9,337 nucleotides of DNA, taken from NCBI RefSeq assembly GCF_052116305.1, contig NZ_JBQKLI010000033.1, positions 1 to 9,337 of the forward strand, given 5' to 3'. This document shows positions 1-5,640 of the stretch, piece after piece (positions within the stretch are counted from its first letter, which is position 1; the number at the start of each line of letters is the position of its first letter). The notes under the pieces are model-generated. The model was not told the origin of the DNA and made no database searches. It worked only from the letters and a program-made list of their open reading frames with translations. Source of the stretch: JBQKLI01 sp012798975 (GTDB lineage Bacteria > Bacillota > Clostridia > Tissierellales > Peptoniphilaceae). The translations under genes were made by a program, and so were the position numbers.

Positions 1-621
1 TTCTTTTAGAAATTCTTTTGATTGTTCTAAGGTATCTTGTTCAAATACACGTGTTCCAAGAATTTTACGACTGTATAAATCCATAACAACAAGTAATTTA
101 AAATACATTCCCTTGAACAGAGTAGGAAGATACGTGATATCCCAAACAGCAACTTCATTCGGTCTGTATGCGATGATATTCGGCTTACAACGCGGTTTGT
201 TCTCTTTTTGAATCTGCGTTCTTTTTTGAGTAAGCTTTTCTTCTTTCATGTAGCGATACATCGTAGAGGCGGAACAAATATATTTCTCCTCATCCAGTAA
301 AAGTGGAACGATTTTATGAGGTGTTTTGTCTGCAAATCGCTCCTCGAATAGAACTTCGAAGATCTGATTCTCTTCTTCCCTACTTAATTTATTCTTAGGA
401 TTAGACTTATCCACAGTCGTTCTTTTATCTTCTCTAAGAGGACTGTTTCGCCATCTTCTATAGGTGCTTTCAGATAAATGAATCATCTTGCAGCAGTTTA
501 AAAGAGTAGCTCCTTTGGATCTTGCTTCCTCAATGAGTTTTAGAATTTGCTTTCTTAAATTTAACGATGTGTAGGATCCTCGTCCAAATCGCTTGTCTCC
601 AATAACTGATCCACTTTTTTT
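1..621 (-). CDS. IS3-family transposase OrfB (integrase-like catalytic part), partial, made by -1 frameshift
   Basis: A frame open from 621 to the window edge (207 codons, no stop) encodes the N-terminal half of the IS3 catalytic protein. A TAA at 624-622 closes the frame upstream, so it is entered by a -1 shift on the A-run rather than by a clear start of its own. After a short helix-turn-helix region (TYRRWRNSPL) comes the HTH_21-like segment (DKTPHKIVPLLLDEE, then ASTMYRYMKEE). The RNase-H-like catalytic core then begins with VWDITYLP. The Asp codon at 141-139 is the first residue of the DDE triad, and LLVVMDLYSRKILG follows as is usual in this family. The second Asp and the Glu lie beyond position 1, so the catalytic integrity of this copy cannot be judged. 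Confidence 0.88.
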
Positions 622-1151
622 TTAAGATCTAGAAGAGCCCAAGCGGCGTCTCTTTCTTTTTCTTTTGTCTTTAATTCTTTCTCTAAAGCAGCTGCCTTTT
701 TCTTTAAATCAATATTTTCTTTTTTTAACTTATCCATTGTATTTTTGTTGTTTTTATTCATCTTTTCTATCTCCTGGCTATGATCGTGAAAACGTCCGTC
801 TTTGTATAGTTCTGTCCATTGTAACAGTTTTTGATAAGGGATACCATAATGTCTGCAGTATCGAATCTTATCTTTTTTAGAGGCCCCGATCGTTTCGGTT
901 ACCCAAGTCACTTCTTCTTTTGACAAGAACGGATGAATCTCTTCAGCCTGGATGCTTAGTATTTGGCGTTTGTAGTCATCATACCAATGCCACAAGGTCG
1001 TGCGGTCCACATTCATTTCCTTAGCCACTTCAGACATCGGCTTATGTGGATTAGCGAGTAGCTTGTCGATAGCGGCGAGTTTAAAGGAAGAGGAATATCT
1101 GGTGGTGGAAGGTCGTTTTTGAATTTGAATTAATTCAAAAGTTTTGTCCAT
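561..1151 (-). CDS. IS3-family transposase OrfA (196 aa)
   Basis: OrfA supplies the DNA-binding part of the IS transposase. Residues about 15-65 form a first helix-turn-helix (KLAAIDKLLANPH, then VAKEMNVDRTTLWHWYDDYK). Residues about 75-120 look like a second one (SKKDKIRYCRHYGIPYQKLL). Residues about 125-185 are a Lys/Glu-rich coiled coil, as in the leucine-zipper region of this family, used for multimerisation. The ATG at 1151 has AGGAGG seven bases upstream (1164-1159). The frame ends with TAA at 563-561, shortly after the A-run at 623-615, where a -1 shift would join it to orfB. At 196 aa it is long for an IS3 OrfA but normal for the two-HTH IS150 type. Released alone, OrfA usually acts as a regulator of transposition; that part is family knowledge. 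Confidence 0.9.
   Translation of the reverse strand: MDKTFELIQIQKRPSTTRYSSSFKLAAIDKLLANPHKPMSEVAKEMNVDRTTLWHWYDDYKRQILSIQAEEIHPFLSKEEVTWVTETIGASKKDKIRYCRHYGIPYQKLLQWTELYKDGRFHDHSQEIEKMNKNNKNTMDKLKKENIDLKKKAAALEKELKTKEKERDAAWALLDLKKKVDQLLETSDLDEDPTHR
615..623 (-). promoter_or_regulatory. Programmed -1 frameshift site (run of nine A) in the IS transposase
   Basis: On the coding strand the sequence is CTT followed by nine A and then GTG. OrfA reads CTT AAA AAA AAA GTG; slipping back one base continues in the orfB frame with no stop to the window edge. IS3-family elements produce the OrfAB transposase by exactly this kind of slip. Immediately downstream, GTGGATC (614-608) can pair with GATCCTACAC (578-569) with a two-base bulge, a possible but unproven stimulatory stem. 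Confidence 0.8.
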
Positions 1152-1175
1152 TATGCTGCCTCCTTTTTTTATTTA

Positions 1176-1204
1176 TAATCCTTCAACTATCCTAACACCT
1201 AACG
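1176..1204 (-). repeat. IS end repeat, inward-facing end of the left copy
   Basis: The 29 bases read from 1204 down to 1176 are identical to 9227-9255 on the plus strand. They contain a duplicated TTAGG core (CGTTAGG directly followed by TGTTAGG). This marks the upstream end of the insertion sequence and is placed in inverted orientation relative to the other copy. The exact tip is uncertain by about seven bases. Confidence 0.8.
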
Positions 1205-1324
1205 GGAGAGGGGAGTTATGGTGGAAAATAATAGAAACATTTATTTTCTACATTTGAAAAAAGATACAATTTTTTACTCCTAATTTTTAAATAGTATTGT
1301 TTTTTCTTAAAGACTATGGTAATC

Positions 1325-1371
1325 AAATATAAAACCCTATTTTACAAATTGTAAAATAGGGTTTTATATTT
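1325..1371 (-). terminator. Bidirectional terminator-like hairpin with 21-bp perfect arms
   Basis: The arms at 1325-1345 and 1351-1371 are exact reverse complements of 21 bases around the loop AAATT. The stem has a GC core (ACCCTA/TAGGGT) and A/T-rich outer ends, so on either strand the 3' arm ends in a U-rich stretch (GGGTTTTATATTT), as in an intrinsic terminator. It lies 77 bases past the stop of the leftward penicillin-binding protein gene and is its most likely transcription end. No plus-strand gene precedes it, so use in that direction is not required. Confidence 0.8.
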
Positions 1372-1422
1372 CTATTTCTTAAGCGAACTTTTGAGCAATT
1401 GCGAAAAAGTTGATCTCCACTC

Positions 1423-1446
1423 CACTCTTTCACTCTTTCACTCTTT
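1423..1446. repeat. Three tandem copies of CACTCTTT
   Basis: Three exact 8-base units stand at 1423-1430, 1431-1438 and 1439-1446. They are preceded by the related CTCCACTC and end two bases before the stop codon of the penicillin-binding protein gene (1450-1448, leftward). In the transcript they form an AAAGAGTG repeat at the start of the 3' untranslated region. Confidence 0.9.
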
Positions 1447-1447
1447 T

Positions 1448-3496
1448 CTAAGGTTCCTCTGCAGCCGGCTGTTCTGCTGCCGGTTCTTCTGGCTGAGGTT
1501 GTACTACTTCATACTTTCCGTCAGCATATAATCCGTCGAAGACTCTGCCGAATTTGCTGTGGATATAGTGAAGTCCTTTGTCTTGGACATTGTTTACGGT
1601 TAAAGCGAGAACGAGATTCGGATTTGCCTGGTCGTATCCTACAAACCATCCTCTCGTATCCGCTTTTTGATCTTGGCTTGTTTTGTTAAACTCTGCTGTT
1701 CCCGACTTTCCTGCCATTTCTGCAAAGGAACGGCCGATCGGTCCGGCATAGGTATCTGTAACGACTCTTCTTAAAGAAGCTTTTACATCATCTAGATGTT
1801 CAAGGCTTGAAATATTTTCTTTCCATACTTCATCCTCTGCCTCTAGAAGCATTTGCGGTTTCATGATATTTCCTTTGTTGACGATTCCTCCGTAGATCAT
1901 CGCCATTTGAGCTGGAGACACTAAAATCTCTCCTTGTCCGTAGCCGCTGTCTGCAAGAAGGATCTCGTTGTCAAAGACTCCGCTGTTGGTAATTTGAGAA
2001 GTATAAAATGGATAATCTCCAGGAACTGCTTCACTCATTCCCAGAGCCTTTAGGCCTGCTAAAAACTTGTCCGCTCCCGTGTCCAGCGCAACTCTTGCAA
2101 AGTAGATATTGTCTGAATCTGCCATCGCTTTTGATAAATTGATCGGTCCATTATTTTCGATGACTCTGCTTATTCTATATCCGCCCCAAGAGCTGTCTTT
2201 CTGCCATTGTTTCCCTTGAATATTATACGTAGACTGAGGCGTTATAACTCCTTCGTTAAGACCCACAATGGCTGTTAAAGCTTTAAAGGTAGATCCGGGA
2301 GAATAGGTATATTGGTATTTGCTGAGAAGGGGCATTTTAGGATCTTCGCTGATCTTTTTATATTCTTCCTGCCCGATACCATTCATAAACTCATAAGGGT
2401 TAAAAGAAGGTGCGCTGGCAAGGGCTAAGATATCGCCGCTTTGAGGATTTATCGCAGCCCCTGCAGCATCATCATTTCCAAGCTGTTCGTAAACGGCTCT
2501 TTGTGCCTTGCTGTCAAGAGTTGTAGTAATATCTTCGCCGTCTTTTCCTTCTGTTTCGATTAAAGTTTTAATCTCTTCGCCGCCTCTGTCTGCAATATAA
2601 ATTTTAATGCCGTTTGTATTATGAAGTTTGTTGTCATAGAGATTCTCAAGTCCTCGTTTTCCGATTAAATCCGTATCTTGATAACCCTTGAATTTTTCAT
2701 CTTCTAATTCTTCCGCGGTAATTCTCCCTAAATAGCCGATTACATGAGCTGCCGCCTCTTCCAAAGGATAAGTACGCATAAAATCTTTTTGATATGACAA
2801 ATTGTTTGCTGCAAGCTGGTCTAAAACTTCCTGACGGAAACTTTGTCTTTGTATCAAAGGAATAAGCTGCCCTTCGCCGTAATTGGCATTTTCTGTTTTT
2901 TCTTTTACCGCTTCTTCTGTCATGCCTAGAAGTCTAGCAGCTTCTGATATGTTTTCAGGAGTAAAAGAACCTGCTACTGCTCCTACAACGATTCCTTCTG
3001 CATCCTGGGCGAGAGGCTCTCCGTTACGATCAAAAATGGATCCTCTTCTCATCTCTTTTGTCTGTATCCGAATGACACTGTTTTCATCCATCCCCGGAAT
3101 CATAACTCCCGGATTCCAATCCAATTTCCATTCTCCGGCTTCTTTATCATATGTAAACTGATATTTACCGTCGTTTGAGATCGGACCGTATTTTGTTTCC
3201 AGATCTACTTTCGCATCGACTACTCTTGTATCTTCGGAGCTTTCCTCTTTATTTGTTTCTATTTCTTCCACATTCACTGCAGTTACTCCTAAATCGGAAT
3301 AGATTTTCTTTTGTCTGTCTACGACTTGTTCTTTCGGATATTTTTCCAATGCTTCTGGTGATAGATGGGTGTAGACGGCTTCTGCGTCCATTTTCCCGAT
3401 CGCCTCTATTGTTTCATCAACGCCTTTATCTCCTCTGCACGATGTTAATGTCAATATCGCAAAAAGAAGGAGTGCACTCCATTTCCATTTTTTCAT
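1448..3496 (-). CDS. MecA/PBP2a-like penicillin-binding protein, lipid-anchored class B transpeptidase (682 aa)
   Basis: This is a D,D-transpeptidase that cross-links peptidoglycan outside the cell. Residues 1-20 form a lipoprotein signal peptide ending in LTLTSC, so Cys20 is the predicted lipid anchor in place of a transmembrane helix. About 25-140 is the NTF2-like MecA N-terminal domain, about 145-310 the dimerisation domain (RRGSIFDRNG) and about 325-660 the transpeptidase. The catalytic motifs are S402-TFK405, S461-DN463 and K597-SGT600. Blocks such as WQKDSSWGGY, DNEILLADSGYGQGEI and VNNVQDKG match what I remember of Staphylococcus aureus PBP2a, and motif positions nearly coincide. Bacillus subtilis PbpC and Enterococcus PBP5 belong to the same class, whose members often bind beta-lactams poorly; whether this one does is not shown. 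The C-terminus is a Pro/Glu/Ala tail (about 666-682). AGAGG lies eight bases before the ATG. The preceding gene ends 30 bases upstream, so the two are probably co-transcribed. Confidence 0.95.
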   Translation of the reverse strand: MKKWKWSALLLFAILTLTSCRGDKGVDETIEAIGKMDAEAVYTHLSPEALEKYPKEQVVDRQKKIYSDLGVTAVNVEEIETNKEESSEDTRVVDAKVDLETKYGPISNDGKYQFTYDKEAGEWKLDWNPGVMIPGMDENSVIRIQTKEMRRGSIFDRNGEPLAQDAEGIVVGAVAGSFTPENISEAARLLGMTEEAVKEKTENANYGEGQLIPLIQRQSFRQEVLDQLAANNLSYQKDFMRTYPLEEAAAHVIGYLGRITAEELEDEKFKGYQDTDLIGKRGLENLYDNKLHNTNGIKIYIADRGGEEIKTLIETEGKDGEDITTTLDSKAQRAVYEQLGNDDAAGAAINPQSGDILALASAPSFNPYEFMNGIGQEEYKKISEDPKMPLLSKYQYTYSPGSTFKALTAIVGLNEGVITPQSTYNIQGKQWQKDSSWGGYRISRVIENNGPINLSKAMADSDNIYFARVALDTGADKFLAGLKALGMSEAVPGDYPFYTSQITNSGVFDNEILLADSGYGQGEILVSPAQMAMIYGGIVNKGNIMKPQMLLEAEDEVWKENISSLEHLDDVKASLRRVVTDTYAGPIGRSFAEMAGKSGTAEFNKTSQDQKADTRGWFVGYDQANPNLVLALTVNNVQDKGLHYIHSKFGRVFDGLYADGKYEVVQPQPEEPAAEQPAAEEP

Positions 3497-3526
3497 TATC
3501 CTAACCTCTACTTTCCTGCAAATTCA

Positions 3527-4540
3527 TTAAATATAATTCCATGGATTGATATAAGATAAATTCGCTGCCCCAAATAATAAAATAATTAGAATCGGCAATA
3601 TCATAAATAGTATGATAAAGCGTCCTCTGTACTTTCTTCCAAATCTTTTAAGGATACCCCGATCATAGATGACGTTGTCTAAAACAGCTGTCACAACTGA
3701 TTTTACAAAAAGGATCGCCCCTATTATCAATGCGGCAAAAATAACAACTGCTGTCTGCCGATTATAAATTCCGATAAAGAAAATAGCAGCAAGTGTTCCT
3801 GAAAAAGGTATCAGCATATAGTTTATTAATACAGCTTTTAAAAGATGTCTTTGTCCTTTTCCTAAAAAGACACCTGTCTTTTTCGATGCTTTGCGATAAC
3901 AAAGCGGATGAATCACTAGAACTGCGGCTCCTAAAAATACTGTTATAATCAATGAGAGCTGGCGGTCTCCTCCTGTGTAAGACATAAAGGGAAGGACCGA
4001 TAACGTAAATATAAGCTGCCCGAAAAACAAAAGATATAAAGGAACGCTCAAAAGCCCCTTCCCTTTGGAAGGTTTTGGCACGTCATGTTCGGGATAGTAT
4101 TCTATCTTAGGCTCTTTTTCATACTCCTTGTCTGCAATATACGGATTGTCGATTTTTTCTTCTTCGATAAATTTTTCCGAATTTAAGTCTTTTTCTTTCT
4201 TTTTCTTTTTCCAAGGAAATACAAATGCCGGTTTTGCTTTTGGCACCGCTTCTTTGGCCTTTGGATAGTCTTCTGCTGTTCTTCTTTTGATACGAAGAAC
4301 TTCCCCTGTATCCTTTTTGGTCTCATAAGGATCTACTTCATAAATCGGATCTTCTGTACGGATAGGCGACATTTCGGAAGTATCCTCCAAGCTTTCCTTT
4401 TCTTCCCTTCGAAGTATCCGAGTATGATTTAAATCTTCTTTCTCTATATTTTTTTCATTTGCGGAATTTTGATTGGTTCCGCATTTTGTGCAGAACTTTG
4501 TCCCCTCCGGTAAAAATTCTCCGCATTTTATACATTTCAT
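3527..4540 (-). CDS. Zinc-ribbon membrane protein of unknown function (337 aa)
   Basis: I do not recognise a specific family. The N-terminus is a zinc ribbon with C3-x2-C6-x10-C17-x2-C20 (CIKCGEFLPEGTKFCTKCG). Residues about 25-160 are a charged, probably disordered linker rich in Glu, Lys and Asp with a Lys run near 111-117. About five hydrophobic segments follow (roughly 162-187, 194-214, 233-258, 263-285, 307-326), predicting an integral membrane protein with the ribbon in the cytoplasm. The longest open frame begins at a TTG at 4558, but those codons contain AGGAGG (4555-4550), which is the ribosome binding site. The ATG at 4540, nine bases later, is therefore the start. The gene sits 30 bases before the MecA-like penicillin-binding protein gene, suggesting an envelope-related or sensory role, which is inference only. 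Confidence 0.88.
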   Translation of the reverse strand: MKCIKCGEFLPEGTKFCTKCGTNQNSANEKNIEKEDLNHTRILRREEKESLEDTSEMSPIRTEDPIYEVDPYETKKDTGEVLRIKRRTAEDYPKAKEAVPKAKPAFVFPWKKKKKEKDLNSEKFIEEEKIDNPYIADKEYEKEPKIEYYPEHDVPKPSKGKGLLSVPLYLLFFGQLIFTLSVLPFMSYTGGDRQLSLIITVFLGAAVLVIHPLCYRKASKKTGVFLGKGQRHLLKAVLINYMLIPFSGTLAAIFFIGIYNRQTAVVIFAALIIGAILFVKSVVTAVLDNVIYDRGILKRFGRKYRGRFIILFMILPILIILLFGAANLSYINPWNYI

Positions 4541-4608
4541 TATATTATGCCTCCTCAAGTCAATGGCTGTTTAGCTCTATTCTACACCCTTTAGGAATAA
4601 GATAAAAG

Positions 4609-4636
4609 ATTATAAGAGTTACGATTTTCTTACAAA
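4609..4636 (-). promoter_or_regulatory. Candidate promoter for the zinc-ribbon/penicillin-binding protein operon
   Basis: On the minus strand a perfect TATAAT (4614-4609) is preceded by TTTGTA (4636-4631) at a 16-base spacing, or TTGTAA at 15. The -35 match is poor. Transcription would start near 4602, giving a leader of about 60 bases before the ATG at 4540. No other promoter is evident before the second gene, 30 bases downstream of the first. Confidence 0.5.
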
Positions 4637-4682
4637 CCATCGCAGAGTTTTATAAACATTTAATTCCAGTTATTCAAAGAAT

Positions 4683-4708
4683 ACAGGAACTTCTAGTGAA
4701 GCTCCTGT
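4683..4708 (-). terminator. Terminator-like hairpin after the Asp/Arg-rich lipoprotein gene
   Basis: Arms at 4683-4693 and 4698-4708 (11 bases, loop TAGT) pair completely in the leftward transcript when one G-U wobble is allowed; in the rightward transcript the same position is an A-C mismatch. That asymmetry favours use in the leftward direction, 29 bases after the lipoprotein stop. The leftward T-tract (ATTCTTT) is weak, whereas the plus-strand side has a seven-T run at 4715-4721. Confidence 0.55.
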
Positions 4709-4737
4709 GTTAAAATTTTTTTCTCTGCTATTGTATG

Positions 4738-4977
4738 CTAATCATCATCACGATCATCGTCATCTCGGTCATCACGATCGTCACGATCGTCAACTCGGTC
4801 GTCATCGCTGTCTCGGTCATTCTCATTTCTCTCCCGATTATCATCGATATTATCCCTTTGTATTTCTCTTTCTTCCGCATTCGATGGTGCTGCTTCTTCC
4901 CGATTATTTCCGCAAGCTGTTAAGGTGAATACAAGCATCAACAATAAAATACTAAATTTTTTGATTAATTTTTTCAT
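4738..4977 (-). CDS. Small Asp/Arg-repeat lipoprotein, function unknown (79 aa)
   Basis: Residues 1-22 are a typical lipoprotein signal peptide: MKKLIKK, a hydrophobic stretch, then the lipobox LTAC with Cys22 as the lipid-anchored first residue of the mature protein. The mature part is only about 58 residues and almost entirely charged. It has a Glu/Arg/Asn region (about 25-54) and then a run of DDR-type triplets to the C-terminus. The repeat is also visible in the DNA as near-identical 9-base units. The ATG is preceded by GGGGGTGG six bases upstream, a usable but not ideal ribosome binding site. It appears to be a single-gene unit, with a hairpin 29 bases after the stop. A stretch this acidic could bind divalent cations or interact with the wall; neither is shown. 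Confidence 0.8.
   Translation of the reverse strand: MKKLIKKFSILLLMLVFTLTACGNNREEAAPSNAEEREIQRDNIDDNRERNENDRDSDDDRVDDRDDRDDRDDDDRDDD
4772..4789. repeat. Exact 9-base tandem repeat inside the lipoprotein gene
   Basis: TCACGATCG occurs twice back to back (4772-4780, 4781-4789), within a longer stretch (about 4741-4818) of degenerate 9-base units encoding Asp-Asp-Arg. In-frame units of nine bases could expand or contract by slippage without breaking the gene. Confidence 0.85.
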
Positions 4978-5080
4978 AATTTTCCACCCCCGTATTCTAT
5001 AATTACCCCTTGAATATTAAAACTACACTATATCTGTTTTCCTCTTTTTTCTTCGTTGTGTTATTAGTTAACTTTAATTT

Positions 5081-5132
5081 GTTTGTATCGTTTTAGTCTG
5101 TTTAAACTGTTTTATCTATTATAATAAACAGT
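5081..5132 (+). promoter_or_regulatory. Candidate promoter with four GTTT boxes and an inverted repeat, upstream of the Mop-domain gene
   Basis: A perfect TATAAT stands at 5120-5125, but no recognisable -35 hexamer is 16-18 bases upstream. Instead four consecutive units begin with GTTT: GTTTGTATC (5081-5089), GTTTTAGTCT (5090-5099), GTTTAAACT (5100-5108) and GTTTTATCT (5109-5117). In addition ACTGTTT (5106-5112) and AAACAGT (5126-5132) form an inverted repeat that spans the -10 box. This looks like an operator array for a transcription factor, possibly an activator. Transcription would begin near 5132, only about five bases before the ATG. Confidence 0.5.
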
Positions 5133-5136
5133 ATTA

Positions 5137-5562
5137 ATGATACAGAAGATTTTTATCAAAATCAGCGCAAGAAATCAGATTAAAGGGACTATTGTAAGTA
5201 TTCAAGAAGGAGTGGTAAATGGTATTGTAACTGTAGATATTGGAAATGGAAAGGAAATTACTTCTACTATTTCTATGAACTCTATACAAGAACTAGGCCT
5301 TGAAAAGAGAAAAGAAGCCTACGCCGTTATTAAAGCAGCTGCAGTAATGATCGGTATAGAAAGACTAGGGGAAAAGATAGGAAACAGCTTATCGTCTCTA
5401 GGAAATAAGGAAGATCAGCTTTTTCACTATTGCTCGAATATTTCCTTAGCCTTTAACGATAAAAAGATTCTCGAGAATTCTCTCAAGAATCTTTTTTATA
5501 GCTGTTCAAATACAAGAGCAATGATTCAACCCTTACAAAACTGCATAGAACCTCTATTATAG
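5137..5562 (+). CDS. Mop-domain (molbindin/TOBE) protein with an unusual C-terminal extension (141 aa)
   Basis: Residues about 8-75 are one Mop domain (KISARNQIKGTIVSIQEG, then VTVDIGNGKEITSTIS and AYAVIKAAAVMIG), the fold of molbindins that store or sense molybdate or tungstate. Stand-alone relatives are about 70 residues, usually start at MKISARNQ and end just after VMIG. Here the Met position is Ile7 (ATC at 5155) and six residues precede it, starting at the ATG at 5137, which has no ribosome binding site. A tail of about 65 residues follows, resembles nothing I know, and is partly encoded by a terminator hairpin (5461-5496). So this is either a leaderless gene with read-through extension, or a decaying gene that has lost its original start and stop. 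No molybdate transporter or molybdoenzyme gene is in the window. It is the only rightward gene between the IS copies. Confidence 0.7.
   Translation: MIQKIFIKISARNQIKGTIVSIQEGVVNGIVTVDIGNGKEITSTISMNSIQELGLEKRKEAYAVIKAAAVMIGIERLGEKIGNSLSSLGNKEDQLFHYCSNISLAFNDKKILENSLKNLFYSCSNTRAMIQPLQNCIEPLL
5461..5496 (-). terminator. Intrinsic terminator of the pfp-trpS-sortase-VOC operon
   Basis: Arms of 16 bases (5461-5476 and 5481-5496) enclose the loop ATTC. In the leftward transcript all 16 positions pair, one as G-U, and the 3' arm ends in UUUUU. In the rightward transcript the same position is a C-A mismatch. The direction preference and the position 144 bases past the VOC gene stop identify it as the end of the leftward operon. 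It lies inside the C-terminal tail of the opposing Mop-domain gene. Confidence 0.75.
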
Positions 5563-5569
5563 GAAATGT

Positions 5570-5587
5570 ATATCCGAAGGCGGATAT
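5570..5587. repeat. Short hairpin in the spacer between the Mop-domain and VOC genes
   Basis: ATATCCG (5570-5576) and CGGATAT (5581-5587) are exact reverse complements around AAGG. There is no T-tract on either side, so it is not a normal terminator. A direct repeat CCCCTATA (5596-5603 and 5610-5617) follows 8 bases later. The 78-base spacer 5563-5640 holds nothing else I can identify. Confidence 0.6.
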
Positions 5588-5640
5588 GTTTGCATCCCCT
5601 ATATCTTAGCCCCTATAAGCTATGGTCTATATTCTTTCTT

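Larger units (their letters stand above)
1..1204 (-). mobile_element. IS3-family (IS150-like) insertion sequence, left copy, truncated by the window edge
   Basis: This is an insertion sequence reading leftwards, consisting of orfA (561-1151) and the overlapping -1 frame orfB that runs off position 1. Its upstream end is placed at about 1204 because the 29 bases from 1204 down to 1176 are identical to the start of the second copy at 9227, while sequence outside them differs. A TG dinucleotide, typical of IS3-family tips, occurs at 1197-1196, so the true tip may be there and the seven bases outside it (CGTTAGG) may be shared target or extra end sequence. The other end is outside the window, so terminal inverted repeats and the target duplication cannot be checked. 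The two-frame layout, the long OrfA with two helix-turn-helix regions and the A-run frameshift site fit the IS150 group. Confidence 0.9.

Noticed and set aside
1218..1283. A 21-codon plus-strand frame (starts MVENNRN) after GGGGAG
   Set aside because: The spacing from the purine run to the ATG is only two bases, the peptide has no recognisable feature, and it ends before the hairpin. Chance is a sufficient explanation.
1448..3496. Calling the penicillin-binding protein mecA itself
   Set aside because: The similarity is over the full length, but the anchor, the STFK motif and the context differ from the staphylococcal gene. The same architecture is common in intrinsic PBPs such as PbpC and PBP5.
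4707..4928. His/Arg-rich rightward frame opposite the Asp/Arg lipoprotein
   Set aside because: The His-rich composition is the complement of the Asp-codon repeat. The leftward frame has a signal peptide, lipobox and upstream purine-rich site, so it is the real gene.
5081..5117. The four GTTT units as a CRISPR-like array
   Set aside because: Units are 9-10 bases with no spacers, far too short for CRISPR repeats, and no cas gene is present.
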